NCBI GenBank assembly: GCA_964036045.1
Contig: OZ038383.1
Span: forward strand, 107,964,925-108,028,924
Direction: 5' to 3'
Source of the DNA: Eutreptiella sp. 'Long Island Sound 2002'
Lineage: Eukaryota > Euglenozoa > Euglenophyceae > Eutreptiales > Eutreptiaceae
Length of the DNA stretch: 64,000 bases
Both the position numbers and the translations under genes were made by a program. The notes under the pieces are model-generated. The model did not search any database. It was not told the origin of the DNA and saw only the letters and a program-made list of their open reading frames with translations. The stretch's first letter is position 1. The number at the start of each line of letters is the position of its first letter. This document shows, one piece after another, positions 40,833-50,571 of this stretch.

Positions 40833-41219
40833 CAGCGCGTCGCAGCAGCGCGGCGCAGCTCGCAGCTCGCAGCGCAGCGCAGCGTCTCGCAGCGCAGCGC
40901 AGCAGCTCGCAGCGCCACTCAGCGACAGCGCCGAGTTCGTCACGGAGCCCGCAGCGCCGTCCAGAACATCGTCCTGACCGCGCAGCGCCCGTGGAAGAGG
41001 TGCACAGACCAGGACTCCTGCATCAGCCCCATCGGCCGACCCGGAGTCCCAACGGCCGACCAGTAAGGCCGCGTCAACCACCTCCACAACCACCGGCTGA
41101 CCAGCACCAGCCGCACTTCCAATCCAGTGCTGCAGCACCCTCCCCAACAACCACAACCAGTTCGTTGAGGTGAACGAGTGCACATCAAGGACTTCAAGAC
41201 CATCTACGCCCCCGCTGCC
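40822..41219 (+). other. Element D 5' leader with GCAGC-rich repeats
   Basis: Bases 40,840-40,925 consist of CGCAGCGCAG and CAGCTCGCAG words. The rest leads to a strong start context (GCTGCCATGG) at 41,220. Confidence 0.7.
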
Positions 41220-44200
41220 ATGGTGAATTGGCAGGAAGCGGGCAGGACGTGGCCGCGGCCCCACCCCCATGCAGCACGCCTGCTGCGTGGGTTGGTTTGG
41301 GACCAGCATTACCGCCACAGCAACCCCCAGTGCGAAGGGGGCATGCCCAGGAGCTTCGAGCTCCGCACGGACATCGCCCCCGACCGCCTGCAGGCCGTGG
41401 AGGACTGGCTGCGGGCGGAGGGGTACGAGTACCGCCACCAGCAGAGGCGCTGGAGGGCGTGGACCCGGCCGGACAGGCCCGGCGAAGGGCTGCGTCCCGA
41501 TGGGATTGAGGAGGACGAGGAGCCCAACGCCTACCCGTCGGGCGCCTCGATCAACGTCTCCCTGTGGGACGTGATCGAGAGGAAGTTCCCGGAACCGGGG
41601 AACGAGCGCAGGCTGCAGGGCAGCAGCAGCGCGTCTCCGGCGACGGAGAAGAGGTCCGCCGGGGACAAGAAGAGGGACCGGAGGTGGCGGGAGTACCAGG
41701 AGTCCCTGGCTGCCGAAGCCGCCCAAGGCGCCAAGGGCGGAACCCCAGCCCCCAGTCCCCAACGGCCCAATGGTGGACACCACCCCGGCTCCACCACCCT
41801 TGGCGACTACATCCAAGTCGCCAAGCAGACCCAGGCCAAACCCCGTCCGCTGCTCCTGAGGGCCCGGCAGGCCTCAGCAGGCCCCAGCAGCGACATTGAG
41901 TCGGCCCACCGCGGGAGGACGCCGGCCGACCAGGCCAGCTCCAGCAGCAGCGTCGCTCCCGAAAGGGACGTGGCGCGCGCCTGTGAGCGCGCCTGTGGGG
42001 TGCCCTGCAACCGTCGGGTTGCCCGGCAACGGGCCAAGCAGTACAGCGCTGCTGTGGAGGGCGCCGCCGGCATCGCCCAGGAGGAGGCTGCGCAGTGGGC
42101 GCATGGCATGGCCATCCACACCCAGACCGTGGCGGCCATCGCGGCTGGACTTACGGCCGTGGCCGCCCATAGTGCAGCAACTGCCCAGGTCAACGGTGAG
42201 TTGGCGGCAGTCGACGAGGAAGCCCGCCTGACGCAGGAGGCCATTGCCTGCAAGGAGGCCGAGGTAAAGGCGCTGGAAGAGGCGCTTGCCCAAGGGAGGG
42301 CAAAGAAGGAGGCGGAGGAAAGGGCCCACGCCGAAGCGACGGCTAAGGCCCAGGAGGACGCCGCCAAGAAGGAAGCCATCGAGGCCGCGCGACGGAAGGT
42401 CGCTGAGGAGAAGGCCAAGACGGAGGCGGAGCTGGCGGCGTTGGAGGCGCAGAAGGCGCAGCTGCTGCAGGCCCGGGAAGCCGAGGCGGCTCGTGCTCGG
42501 GAAGAGGCCGAAGCGCGAGCTGCCGCAGCCACCGCCGCCGCAATGGAGGAGGCAGAGGCCAAACTCCGCCACGAGACTCCCCCGGGAGGATCGCGAGTGG
42601 AGACCCTTCGAAGGCTTTTCGAAGGGGACGCCTCCTCCAGGATGAAGCTGGATGAGGCGGACACGGGCAGCAGTGGGAGCGGTAGCACCACCGCCCGTCG
42701 ACGGAGGAAGGGCAAGGGGAAGACCCCCGAGAGGCCGCGGAGGCCAGCGGGTGGGCACCCCCACGACAGTGACCCCTTCTTCACCGCCAGTGACGGGGAT
42801 GAACGAGGCCGTCGACATCGCCAAGTGGTGGCTTGGACGGGCGGAAGTGGCGGAGACGTCCCCATGGAAGGTGAGGATGAGGATCCCCCTCCTCCCTACC
42901 GGAGCTCCGAGTCCTCCGTGACCGAGACGCCCAGGTGGGGCGACATGGACGAGGATGACCACATGGACTTCGGCATCACGAGGAGGCGCCCATCCTCGGA
43001 CCCACCGAGGCGACCCGGCGGAGACCCACCGGGACCCCCTGGCGGAGGACCTTCAGGACCCCCTGGAGGACGCCCACCAAGTGGACCCCCTGGAGGCGGA
43101 CCACCGGGCGGGGGAGGACCCCCTGGACCGGGCGGACCCGGCGGAGGCCCTCCTGGAGGACCCCCTGGGGACCCCGACGACCCACCAGGGAACGGCGACC
43201 CGGATGCCACCTGGTGGTGGATTGTCTACCTCCGCGGGAGAGTCCAGTTGCTCGAGCTGGAGGTAGACACGGGCAAGAGCGAGACGGCTCGCATCTCCAC
43301 GGTCGCCGCGCGCGCGCAGAAGGACCTGGACATCGCCAGGGCCGAGACCAAGTCGCTGACCAACGTCGTCAGCGGCCTGCAGGAGAGGCTGGATGCGCTG
43401 GAAGCCCGTGGGAGAGTCGGCAGCGACCACCCACCCCTGGAGTCTGGCTCGTCGGACGACGGCTGGGGACCCGGACCAGGTCCAGGCAGACCCCACGCCC
43501 CCGGCGGAGCCCCCAGGAGTCGCCCCAGCGCCAGTGCCCCCTCTCTCACCGCCCCCTCTCACCACAGCGCGGGCCGCCGCAACGAGCGCGTGCCGCCCGG
43601 CAGTGGCAGTGAGGAATGGCGCGATGAGTGGCTCAGCGCGGACCACCACAACCGCCGTGCCCCACCGCGGACGCCTGTACGCCCCCGACGCCCGGCACCA
43701 GCCCCGGCACCAATCCCCAGGGCTGGAGGACGTTATGGTGGACTCAGGGATGAGGTCCCCAGAGGAGACGTGGAGTGGGATGTCGGCGAAGGTGAGGACC
43801 TGGACCTGGACCTGGACCTGGAGGAGTTCGACATCAGCCCGCCGCGTGGTGTACGACGGGAGGCCGCTGAACGCAGCCGCCGGCGCCGTGATGAGGATGC
43901 GTACATGGATGCAGTACGGCGTGAACACTTCGGTTCAGCGTACGTGGAGGAACCGCGGCGTAGCCACAGGGATTCCATGGAGGAGATGGATGTGGCGGCC
44001 GTGGGAGCCCGTGGGCGAGGCCGATGGGAACCTCGGTCGACCTCGCGGCCGGCGTTCATGGTCTCTAAGGCCGCGGACGCCGCCGTGTGGGAAGACTTGA
44101 AGGACATCAAGCCCCCCATGTACGACGGCAACCCCCTCAACCTCGACCGCTTCTTGGAGAAGCTGGACGATTGGGGGCTGGCCGTCACTGAAGACCAACC

Positions 44201-44735
44201 TCCCGCGGATGCGGAGAGATATGTCTTCAAACGGTTCAGGTACCGCCTGCCGGAAGTGCTCGGCGAGCTATACTTCGTGGCGACCAAGGAGGGGAAAATC
44301 AAGACCCTCAAGGACGCCAAGAAGTGGCTCAACGAGCAGGAGCGGGTGGACGCTCCGCAGGTGGCTGCCAAGCGCTGGAAGTCCATCAAGCTTGAGCATG
44401 ATGGACGGGAGATCCGCCTACGAGAGTGGCGGGACTTCCGAGGGAAATACACCCTCTTCCGCCGCAACGTGGAGGATTGGAACGAGGGTGACGAGCAGGC
44501 TCGCCTGCTCTCCATGCTGCCGGAAGCATGGATCAAGAGGGTCACCAAGGAGGAATCCAAGAGGGCCAAGTCCAACCACACGGTCAAGATGATGCTCCCC
44601 AAGGAGTATCATACGAACGCCCGTGAGTTGGGCGAAGAAGAACGTGGCCCGGGATGTCAAACGGCACTCCCTGCGGAACGCTCTTCTCATCACCGTCTCG
44701 GGCGATCGCGAGAAGACCGCGATTTGGCGCCTTGA
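41220..44735 (+). CDS. gag: Element D Gag, N-terminal part including capsid-like region
   Basis: I chose the ATG at 41,220 for its GCCATGG context; an in-frame TGA lies upstream near 41,167. About residues 335-455 form an Ala/Glu-rich coiled coil (EAEVKALEEALAQGR, AEEKAKTEAELAALEAQ). Residues about 590-660 are Pro/Gly-rich (PPGGGPPGG words). A second short helix follows (LELEVDTGKSETARI). The capsid-like region reads PPMYDGNPLNLDRFLEKLDD, IKTLKDAKKWLNEQE, LREWRDFRGKYTLF. The frame then loses sense: the last 35 or so codons to 44,735 are out of frame, and the true continuation is in the next ORF, one base on. Confidence 0.85.
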   Translation: MVNWQEAGRTWPRPHPHAARLLRGLVWDQHYRHSNPQCEGGMPRSFELRTDIAPDRLQAVEDWLRAEGYEYRHQQRRWRAWTRPDRPGEGLRPDGIEEDEEPNAYPSGASINVSLWDVIERKFPEPGNERRLQGSSSASPATEKRSAGDKKRDRRWREYQESLAAEAAQGAKGGTPAPSPQRPNGGHHPGSTTLGDYIQVAKQTQAKPRPLLLRARQASAGPSSDIESAHRGRTPADQASSSSSVAPERDVARACERACGVPCNRRVARQRAKQYSAAVEGAAGIAQEEAAQWAHGMAIHTQTVAAIAAGLTAVAAHSAATAQVNGELAAVDEEARLTQEAIACKEAEVKALEEALAQGRAKKEAEERAHAEATAKAQEDAAKKEAIEAARRKVAEEKAKTEAELAALEAQKAQLLQAREAEAARAREEAEARAAAATAAAMEEAEAKLRHETPPGGSRVETLRRLFEGDASSRMKLDEADTGSSGSGSTTARRRRKGKGKTPERPRRPAGGHPHDSDPFFTASDGDERGRRHRQVVAWTGGSGGDVPMEGEDEDPPPPYRSSESSVTETPRWGDMDEDDHMDFGITRRRPSSDPPRRPGGDPPGPPGGGPSGPPGGRPPSGPPGGGPPGGGGPPGPGGPGGGPPGGPPGDPDDPPGNGDPDATWWWIVYLRGRVQLLELEVDTGKSETARISTVAARAQKDLDIARAETKSLTNVVSGLQERLDALEARGRVGSDHPPLESGSSDDGWGPGPGPGRPHAPGGAPRSRPSASAPSLTAPSHHSAGRRNERVPPGSGSEEWRDEWLSADHHNRRAPPRTPVRPRRPAPAPAPIPRAGGRYGGLRDEVPRGDVEWDVGEGEDLDLDLDLEEFDISPPRGVRREAAERSRRRRDEDAYMDAVRREHFGSAYVEEPRRSHRDSMEEMDVAAVGARGRGRWEPRSTSRPAFMVSKAADAAVWEDLKDIKPPMYDGNPLNLDRFLEKLDDWGLAVTEDQPPADAERYVFKRFRYRLPEVLGELYFVATKEGKIKTLKDAKKWLNEQERVDAPQVAAKRWKSIKLEHDGREIRLREWRDFRGKYTLFRRNVEDWNEGDEQARLLSMLPEAWIKRVTKEESKRAKSNHTVKMMLPKEYHTNARELGEEERGPGCQTALPAERSSHHRLGRSREDRDLAP

Positions 44736-45549
44736 CGATTGTGAGTTGAGCGGCCAGACCATCCGTCTGCAGCCCATCCCGGCGCGGATGAGCTGCGACG
44801 AGATCCTGGAGTGGGTTGGCGAGGAAGTACTCAAGGAGTACCGAAACCTCCACCACACCCGCGGGTTGAGGCCCGGCGACCGCGACGTCAACTACGTTGG
44901 CGAGGGACCTGGCGGGGAAGATGCCATGGACCCAGCGGGAGCCGGCGGCGATGAGACTCTCGTCGACGATGACGACGACGATGAGCCCGCCGAAATGGCC
45001 GTGTGTGCCTTCGTGGCCAAGAACCTGAGCGCGGGGACCAAGCCAGCAAACTGGAAGCCCCTGCAGCCAGGTTGGAAGAAGCAGGAGAAGAGGGACCCTC
45101 GCCGTATTGGCGACCCTCCGCTGTCCTTTGGGGAGTTCGTACGAGCTCACCCGCAGGGCTGTTTCGTGTGTTATGGGAGGAAGAAAGGCTTCAACCATGA
45201 CCACCGAACATGCCCCGTCCACAAGGCCGACACGGAGGCTTACAAGAAGGCGCACGGGTCGAAGAAGCGTGCGCCCGCGGGCATCCGGGAAACCAAGATG
45301 GAGGTGGACAAGGACGAGCTGGCCAAGCTGATGTCGTCGGTGGGAACCGAGTTGGCCAAGGAGATCCAGGAGATCAAGCGGAACTGGGTCCCCAGGTCGG
45401 ACAACAAGAACAAGGAGAACAACCAGAATGACCAGAACAAGGACAAGGACAAGAAGGGTAAAGGAGGAGGTAAAGGGGGAAGAAGGAAGGGCGTCAACGA
45501 CGTTGAGGCCGAGGAGAACACCCCCTCTTCCACAACCGATGCCCCCTAG
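44596..45549 (+). CDS. gag: Element D Gag, C-terminal part: RRM-like region and zinc knuckle, ends in UAG
   Basis: This frame is open from about 44,596 and clearly continues the capsid-like protein (SWAKKNVARDVKRHSLRN). A possible RRM-like half follows (LLITVSGDREK, WRLDDCELSGQTIRLQP), then an acidic run (DDDDDDEPAEM), a zinc knuckle variant (CFVCYGRKKGFNHDHRTC, spacing C-x2-C-x8-H-x4-C instead of x4) and a Lys/Asn/Gly-rich basic tail. The stop is TAG at 45,547, in the same frame as pol. The frameshift at its start is probably a mutation or an assembly error; programmed shifting cannot be excluded. Confidence 0.8.
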   Translation, partial: SPRSIIRTPVSWAKKNVARDVKRHSLRNALLITVSGDREKTAIWRLDDCELSGQTIRLQPIPARMSCDEILEWVGEEVLKEYRNLHHTRGLRPGDRDVNYVGEGPGGEDAMDPAGAGGDETLVDDDDDDEPAEMAVCAFVAKNLSAGTKPANWKPLQPGWKKQEKRDPRRIGDPPLSFGEFVRAHPQGCFVCYGRKKGFNHDHRTCPVHKADTEAYKKAHGSKKRAPAGIRETKMEVDKDELAKLMSSVGTELAKEIQEIKRNWVPRSDNKNKENNQNDQNKDKDKKGKGGGKGGRRKGVNDVEAEENTPSSTTDAP

Positions 45550-48500
45550 CGGAGCCCCTGCAGCCAAGGGCCCCAGCTAGGGCGGTCGCAGGATGGTGAC
45601 GTGGGAAGCGCCGAACCATCCCTGTCGGGAGTCGGTAAACACAAGGGGACTTCCGCGGGCGGAAGGCCCGGTCTGGCGCCCAGTCGCGGAGGCGGGGTGA
45701 GGGCAAGTGAGGGCACGAACCCTTGCACCCGTCCGTCCTTCGCGACCAAGAACGTGTTTGATGTACTACAGGATCTATCCGAGAGTATCGGAGGATCACC
45801 CGGACCGCAGCTGGATGCTGCAGATGGGCAGCCTGAGCCCATTGTCCACGACCTGCACCAGTCGCTTGTGGAGCTTCTGGAACGGCCGGAGATCCTGAGT
45901 TTGCACGCCGTGCGCCGTGTCGGTCGCGAGCGGCAGTTGCATCTTAAGGTCCGTGCCCTATGCGGGGAAGTGGAAAAGGTTTTCGACGTGTTGGTCGACA
46001 CGGGAGCTCAAGTCAGCTTGGTCAAGGCTGGCCTACTTCCACCAGAGTGTCTGACCGACAGTCGGAAGCCTGTCAGGCTGAAGGTGGCGAACGGCCAGTA
46101 CATGGTGGGAGGCACGAAGGAAGCGGCCATTGGGCTGCAGTTCGTGAACCATCGTGAGCTGAGCCGCCCAGACCTCGGCAAGGAAATCCTCCTTCACGGT
46201 AGCTTCTACGAGGCCGAGATGGAATGGGACATGATCGTCGGGTACGACTTCATGATGGAGACGGACTCCGGCGTCCTCCCGGCCCAGGCTTCCATGACCC
46301 TGTACCAGGACGACCAACTCTCGTGGCTTTCGTCACCTGAGCACCATGTGGAATGCCAATGGATCCACCCCGAACGCAATCAGCTCGAAGTGGCCGCGCT
46401 GGACACTGAGCCTACTGGGCCAGCGAACCAGGAGTACGGCGTAAGGCCGGAAGTGGCGTACCGAGTGGTCGCGGACCTGGGAGCGTCGGATCTGGCCCTG
46501 GATGCGTTCTCTTCAGGAACCTCCGCCCATCTGCGGGTATGTGAGAAGTACTGGAGCGCCCAGGACTCCGCGTGGAAGAAGCACTGGGGTCCGCATCAGG
46601 GATTGATGTGGATCCATTGCCCCCGTTGGGACATTCCAAGAGCGATAGCGAAGATTCGCAAGGACCGCTCCAAGGCAGTGCTGGTTGTTCCTATGGGATG
46701 CACCGAGGAGGAAAGTACCCGACATTGGGTAGCCTCATTGACCAACATGACCTTGAACAAGGTCGTCCTACCGGCTGGAGAGAGTGTCTATCAGGACGCT
46801 AAGGGACAGCCCATGCCACCCCAGAGATGGCCGACAGAATTCCACTATGTGGATGGGGGCCTTGATCAGGCCGACACCACGGACTTCGTGTGTGTCAACC
46901 GCATCATAGCAGAGCCCTGGCGGCAATGCTTTGCGGTTCCCCCTGTTGACATCGAAGAATCGGACTCCGAAGACCCCCTCACTGAAGAGGAGTGGGATCT
47001 GGTTCAGGGGTATATGGATCAGCCCTTTCACGACTGGGGGAACCAGCGTGAGGGCAAGGGCCAGGACAAAGCCTGGTGGGAAGTGGACTCAATCGTCTCT
47101 GGTTCCTATGACGGGAATACCTTCGTACAGAGGGTGCTGGATCACATGTCCAGCCAAGACGAGCCGCCTGGCGGTAACCCACCCACCTACGGCGATCTAT
47201 TCCGAGGCAAGACCAGAGATGGCCCTTTGGGCCACCTGGGAAGACCGCCTGAGCCGAAAGCGAGCGGGGTCGCTACCCCTCAAGTAAGCTCCGTGGTTCA
47301 AGTGCCCGGAAAAGCCAAGGCGGAGTCCGATGACTGCCCCAAGATCCAGGCGTTGAGGGCCAGGCTGAAGCAGAAGTATGGCGAGACCTTCTTCAGCGGA
47401 AAGCCTGTGTTTCCCCCACCGGTGCGTGGACCGTATGGCGAGGCCAAGATACGACTGAAGCAGGACCCCCGTGTGTATCGACACCGGGAGTTCGCCCTGA
47501 GGGGCGAGAGGAAAGAGGCCATGGAGAAGATCCTCCGTGACTTCATCCAGAGAGGCTGGCTTGAGCCGTGCCACTCCGAGTGGGCCTCTCCTTGCTTCGT
47601 CGTCCCCAAGAAGGTTGCTGGTGAGTGGCGGCTCGTGGTCGACTACCGCGGCCTGAACGCCCAAACGCAGCACGACAGCTATACGCTGCCCCTCATTGAG
47701 GACATGCTGCAAAAGCAACACCGGCGGAGGATCTTCACGGTGATTGACCTGAAACATGGTTATCACCAAATGCCTCTCGCCGAAGAGTCCCGTGCCTGCA
47801 CAGCCATGAGCACTCCACTTGGGCCTCTCCAGTGGAAGGTGATGCCCATGGGCGTTACCAACGGCAATGCGGCTTTTCAGCGGATGCTGGAGAACCTGCT
47901 TGAGCCGGTGCGCGACTGTGCGGACCCCTTCGTGGACGACGTGATCATCGCGTCCGGGGACCCCAGCATGAGCTACGAGGAGCTCCTGGAGGCACACGAG
48001 AGGGACGTCACTCGAGTGCTGGACCTTCTGGTTCGGCACAAACTCACGGGCAGCAGTGACAAGGCCACCATTGCGGTAAGCGAGGTGGTCTTCGCTGGCC
48101 ACGTAGTTGGGAACGGGCAGCGAAAGCCCATACCTGGCAAGGTGGCTGCGATCGAGCACTGGGAAAAGCCCAAAACGGTCTCTGAGCTACGGGCGTATCT
48201 GGGGTTCTGCAACTACTACTCGGGGTATATCAAAATGTATGCCGAGTATGCAGCCCCCATGACGACCATGCTCAAGGGCAACCGAGAGGAGACCAAGAAG
48301 GGGTCCAAGAAGGCTTTGGTCTGGACTGAAGAGTCTGACCGTGCCTTTGAGGGGATGAAGCAGGCGCTGCTATCCGCAGTGGGTCTGCACCTCGTGGATC
48401 CCGACCGAGGGTTCGTCCTGCGCACCGACGCTTCCGACTACGCCATTGGGGCTGTGTTGGAGCAAGTGCTTGACGATGGGAGGCACGTGCCCGTGGCCTT

Positions 48501-50571
48501 CTGGAGCCGAGTCCTGGCGGAAGGCCAGAGACGGACGTGGACGCCCCGTGAAAAGGAGGCGTATGCCATCGTCATGGCTCTCAGGAAATGGGCTGGGTAC
48601 ATAGCCCTCCATCCCGTCACCGTCTGCACCGACCATCAGAGTCTGCAGTCGTGGCACAAGGAGCACGTGGACACCCCCTCAGGTCCCGCCTCCCGACGGG
48701 CAAGATGGCACGAGACCTTGGCCAAGTTCGACCTTACGGTTGTTTATATTCCTGGAAAGGATAACACCGTGGCGGACTGTCTCAGTAGCTGGGCCTATCC
48801 CGCCAGCAAGGGCATGCAGGATATCTCTGCCCATGGCGATGAGGCTGAGACCGCTGAAGCCAAGAGGATCATTGAAATGGAGCGCCTGATGGAGGAGGAG
48901 GGTGCCAAATGCTTCGTCGTCATGGCCGCAGATGCCCCCCTCGCTTCGAGGGTGAGCAGAACGGTCAGTGTACTCGCCCCTGTGGGTGCCGCGGGCGGAA
49001 GGCCCGGTCCGGCACCCCCTGTGGGAGTGGAGTCCGACAAGCACCTCTTCCCAGAGTCTTGCCTCCAGGACGACTGGACCGACGATTACGCCAAGTCTGA
49101 GGCATTTGCGGCCGAGTATAGGGCTGTGACCGACCCTGATGACGGGCAGAAGTGGCCAAAGGGGCTGACTGAGGAAGATGGCAAGCTTTACCGGAATGGT
49201 AAGCTGCTAGTCCCAGAGTCCCGGGTGCTCGAGCTGTGTGAAGCTTGGCACCACCACATGCTGCACCAAGGGGTCAAGAAGCAAGCTCTTGACATGCAAC
49301 GTCGGTTCGAGATCGACCATATCGTTCTCTACACCGCCATCAAGAAGGTCAGGAAGGGTTGCTCGGTCTGTCAGGCCTGCAATCCCGACAACCGGAACGT
49401 CAAGGGGGAACCCCAATGGACCCCGGTTCCTGACCAGCCCATGGAGAGCGTGGCCATGGACGTCTTCTCCATGCCCGAAGTGCACATTGGCAAAGAGACC
49501 TTTGACTGTGTGGTTCTCTGTGTGGACCGCCACAGCGGCTACGTTGTAGCCGTTCCGGCACGCAAAAAGGGGTTGCTTGCCAAGGAAGTGGCAGTCATGA
49601 TGATTCGTCATTGGCTGACCGTCTTTGACATCCCCCGCACCATTTGCAGTGACCGAGGGCCCCAGTTTACTGGTGGCTGGTTCAAGGCTATGTGTTCCCT
49701 CATGGGAATACGACATGCCAAGAGCGTTGCCTATCTCAGCCGGTCCAACGGCCGTGCTGAAGTGGCTGGACGGCAGCTGTTCGAGAAGCTGCGCAAGATC
49801 CACATCACCAATCCACGGCGGAACTGGTTCGAGGAGATGTGGCCTGCTCTGAAGGCCCATCATGACACCCCCACTCCGGGCGGTTTGTCCCCTCACCAGA
49901 TTCTGCTTGGCAGGGACCCCCTGGGTAGGGGACTTCCCTTGTCTGGTGATGGCATGGCTATGGAGGCCAAGGAGTTCTTCGCGCGGCAAGAGCAAACGGC
50001 GCGGGACATCCGCCAGCAGCTTGAGAAGGAGCATGCTGAGCGTCAGAAGTCCGCCCCGAGCTCGACAGCGCAGAAGTTCAGGGTGGGAGACCCGGTGTGG
50101 GTGATCAGACCCCGCCCCATGGGCACCCACCGCACCAAGACCTGGTTCACACCCGGCGAGGTGGTCCGCAGGATTGGTGAGGACACCTACCGCATCAAGG
50201 TGGGTCACGGACAGTTCCGGGAGCGCCACGAGAGTCAACTCCGTGCGCGGGAACCCGACCTCCGTGGCCGACATGTGTCCCTGGACTATGCCAGACATGA
50301 GGCCGACTCGGACGACGACTATGCTGAGCAGGACGACTATACTGTCGAGAAGATCCTGGCTCAGCGTCCGAAGGCCTCGGCACCCGGAGGTCTGGAGTTC
50401 AAGGTTCGTTGGCGAGGCTATGGGCCGTCCCACGACACCTGGGAACCCGTCTCCTCATTCGTGCCGCGGGTCAATACTCCCTTCATGGAGTACATCCGCA
50501 AGCACAAGACCGAGATCCATGTCTCGGACTTGGCAGCACTCACCCGGGCGATTGCAGCCAGGGGTGCCTGA
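45550..50571 (+). CDS. pol: Element D Pol: protease, Dam-like domain, RT, RNase H, integrase, chromodomain
   Basis: Open straight after the Gag TAG; residues are counted from the GTG at 45,601. Protease: LVDTGAQVSLV near residue 131, then WDMIVGYDF. Dam-like domain (about 280-420): YGVRPEVAYRVV, ALDAFSSG, MWIHCPRWDIPRA, AVLVVPMG, YVDGG. RT: WRLVVDYRGLNAQ, DLKHGYHQMPL, MGVTNGNAAFQ, FVDD at 777-780. RNase H: RTDASDYAIGAVL, CTDHQSLQSW. Integrase: WHHHMLHQG with CSVCQAC, then AMDVFSMPEV, CSDRGPQF and SNGRAEVAGR as the three acidic sites. The chromodomain (about 1,580-1,640: DYTVEKILAQ, FKVRWRGYGPSHDTWEP) is canonical. All catalytic residues checked are present. The stop is TGA. Confidence 0.95.
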   Translation, partial: RSPCSQGPQLGRSQDGDVGSAEPSLSGVGKHKGTSAGGRPGLAPSRGGGVRASEGTNPCTRPSFATKNVFDVLQDLSESIGGSPGPQLDAADGQPEPIVHDLHQSLVELLERPEILSLHAVRRVGRERQLHLKVRALCGEVEKVFDVLVDTGAQVSLVKAGLLPPECLTDSRKPVRLKVANGQYMVGGTKEAAIGLQFVNHRELSRPDLGKEILLHGSFYEAEMEWDMIVGYDFMMETDSGVLPAQASMTLYQDDQLSWLSSPEHHVECQWIHPERNQLEVAALDTEPTGPANQEYGVRPEVAYRVVADLGASDLALDAFSSGTSAHLRVCEKYWSAQDSAWKKHWGPHQGLMWIHCPRWDIPRAIAKIRKDRSKAVLVVPMGCTEEESTRHWVASLTNMTLNKVVLPAGESVYQDAKGQPMPPQRWPTEFHYVDGGLDQADTTDFVCVNRIIAEPWRQCFAVPPVDIEESDSEDPLTEEEWDLVQGYMDQPFHDWGNQREGKGQDKAWWEVDSIVSGSYDGNTFVQRVLDHMSSQDEPPGGNPPTYGDLFRGKTRDGPLGHLGRPPEPKASGVATPQVSSVVQVPGKAKAESDDCPKIQALRARLKQKYGETFFSGKPVFPPPVRGPYGEAKIRLKQDPRVYRHREFALRGERKEAMEKILRDFIQRGWLEPCHSEWASPCFVVPKKVAGEWRLVVDYRGLNAQTQHDSYTLPLIEDMLQKQHRRRIFTVIDLKHGYHQMPLAEESRACTAMSTPLGPLQWKVMPMGVTNGNAAFQRMLENLLEPVRDCADPFVDDVIIASGDPSMSYEELLEAHERDVTRVLDLLVRHKLTGSSDKATIAVSEVVFAGHVVGNGQRKPIPGKVAAIEHWEKPKTVSELRAYLGFCNYYSGYIKMYAEYAAPMTTMLKGNREETKKGSKKALVWTEESDRAFEGMKQALLSAVGLHLVDPDRGFVLRTDASDYAIGAVLEQVLDDGRHVPVAFWSRVLAEGQRRTWTPREKEAYAIVMALRKWAGYIALHPVTVCTDHQSLQSWHKEHVDTPSGPASRRARWHETLAKFDLTVVYIPGKDNTVADCLSSWAYPASKGMQDISAHGDEAETAEAKRIIEMERLMEEEGAKCFVVMAADAPLASRVSRTVSVLAPVGAAGGRPGPAPPVGVESDKHLFPESCLQDDWTDDYAKSEAFAAEYRAVTDPDDGQKWPKGLTEEDGKLYRNGKLLVPESRVLELCEAWHHHMLHQGVKKQALDMQRRFEIDHIVLYTAIKKVRKGCSVCQACNPDNRNVKGEPQWTPVPDQPMESVAMDVFSMPEVHIGKETFDCVVLCVDRHSGYVVAVPARKKGLLAKEVAVMMIRHWLTVFDIPRTICSDRGPQFTGGWFKAMCSLMGIRHAKSVAYLSRSNGRAEVAGRQLFEKLRKIHITNPRRNWFEEMWPALKAHHDTPTPGGLSPHQILLGRDPLGRGLPLSGDGMAMEAKEFFARQEQTARDIRQQLEKEHAERQKSAPSSTAQKFRVGDPVWVIRPRPMGTHRTKTWFTPGEVVRRIGEDTYRIKVGHGQFRERHESQLRAREPDLRGRHVSLDYARHEADSDDDYAEQDDYTVEKILAQRPKASAPGGLEFKVRWRGYGPSHDTWEPVSSFVPRVNTPFMEYIRKHKTEIHVSDLAALTRAIAARGA

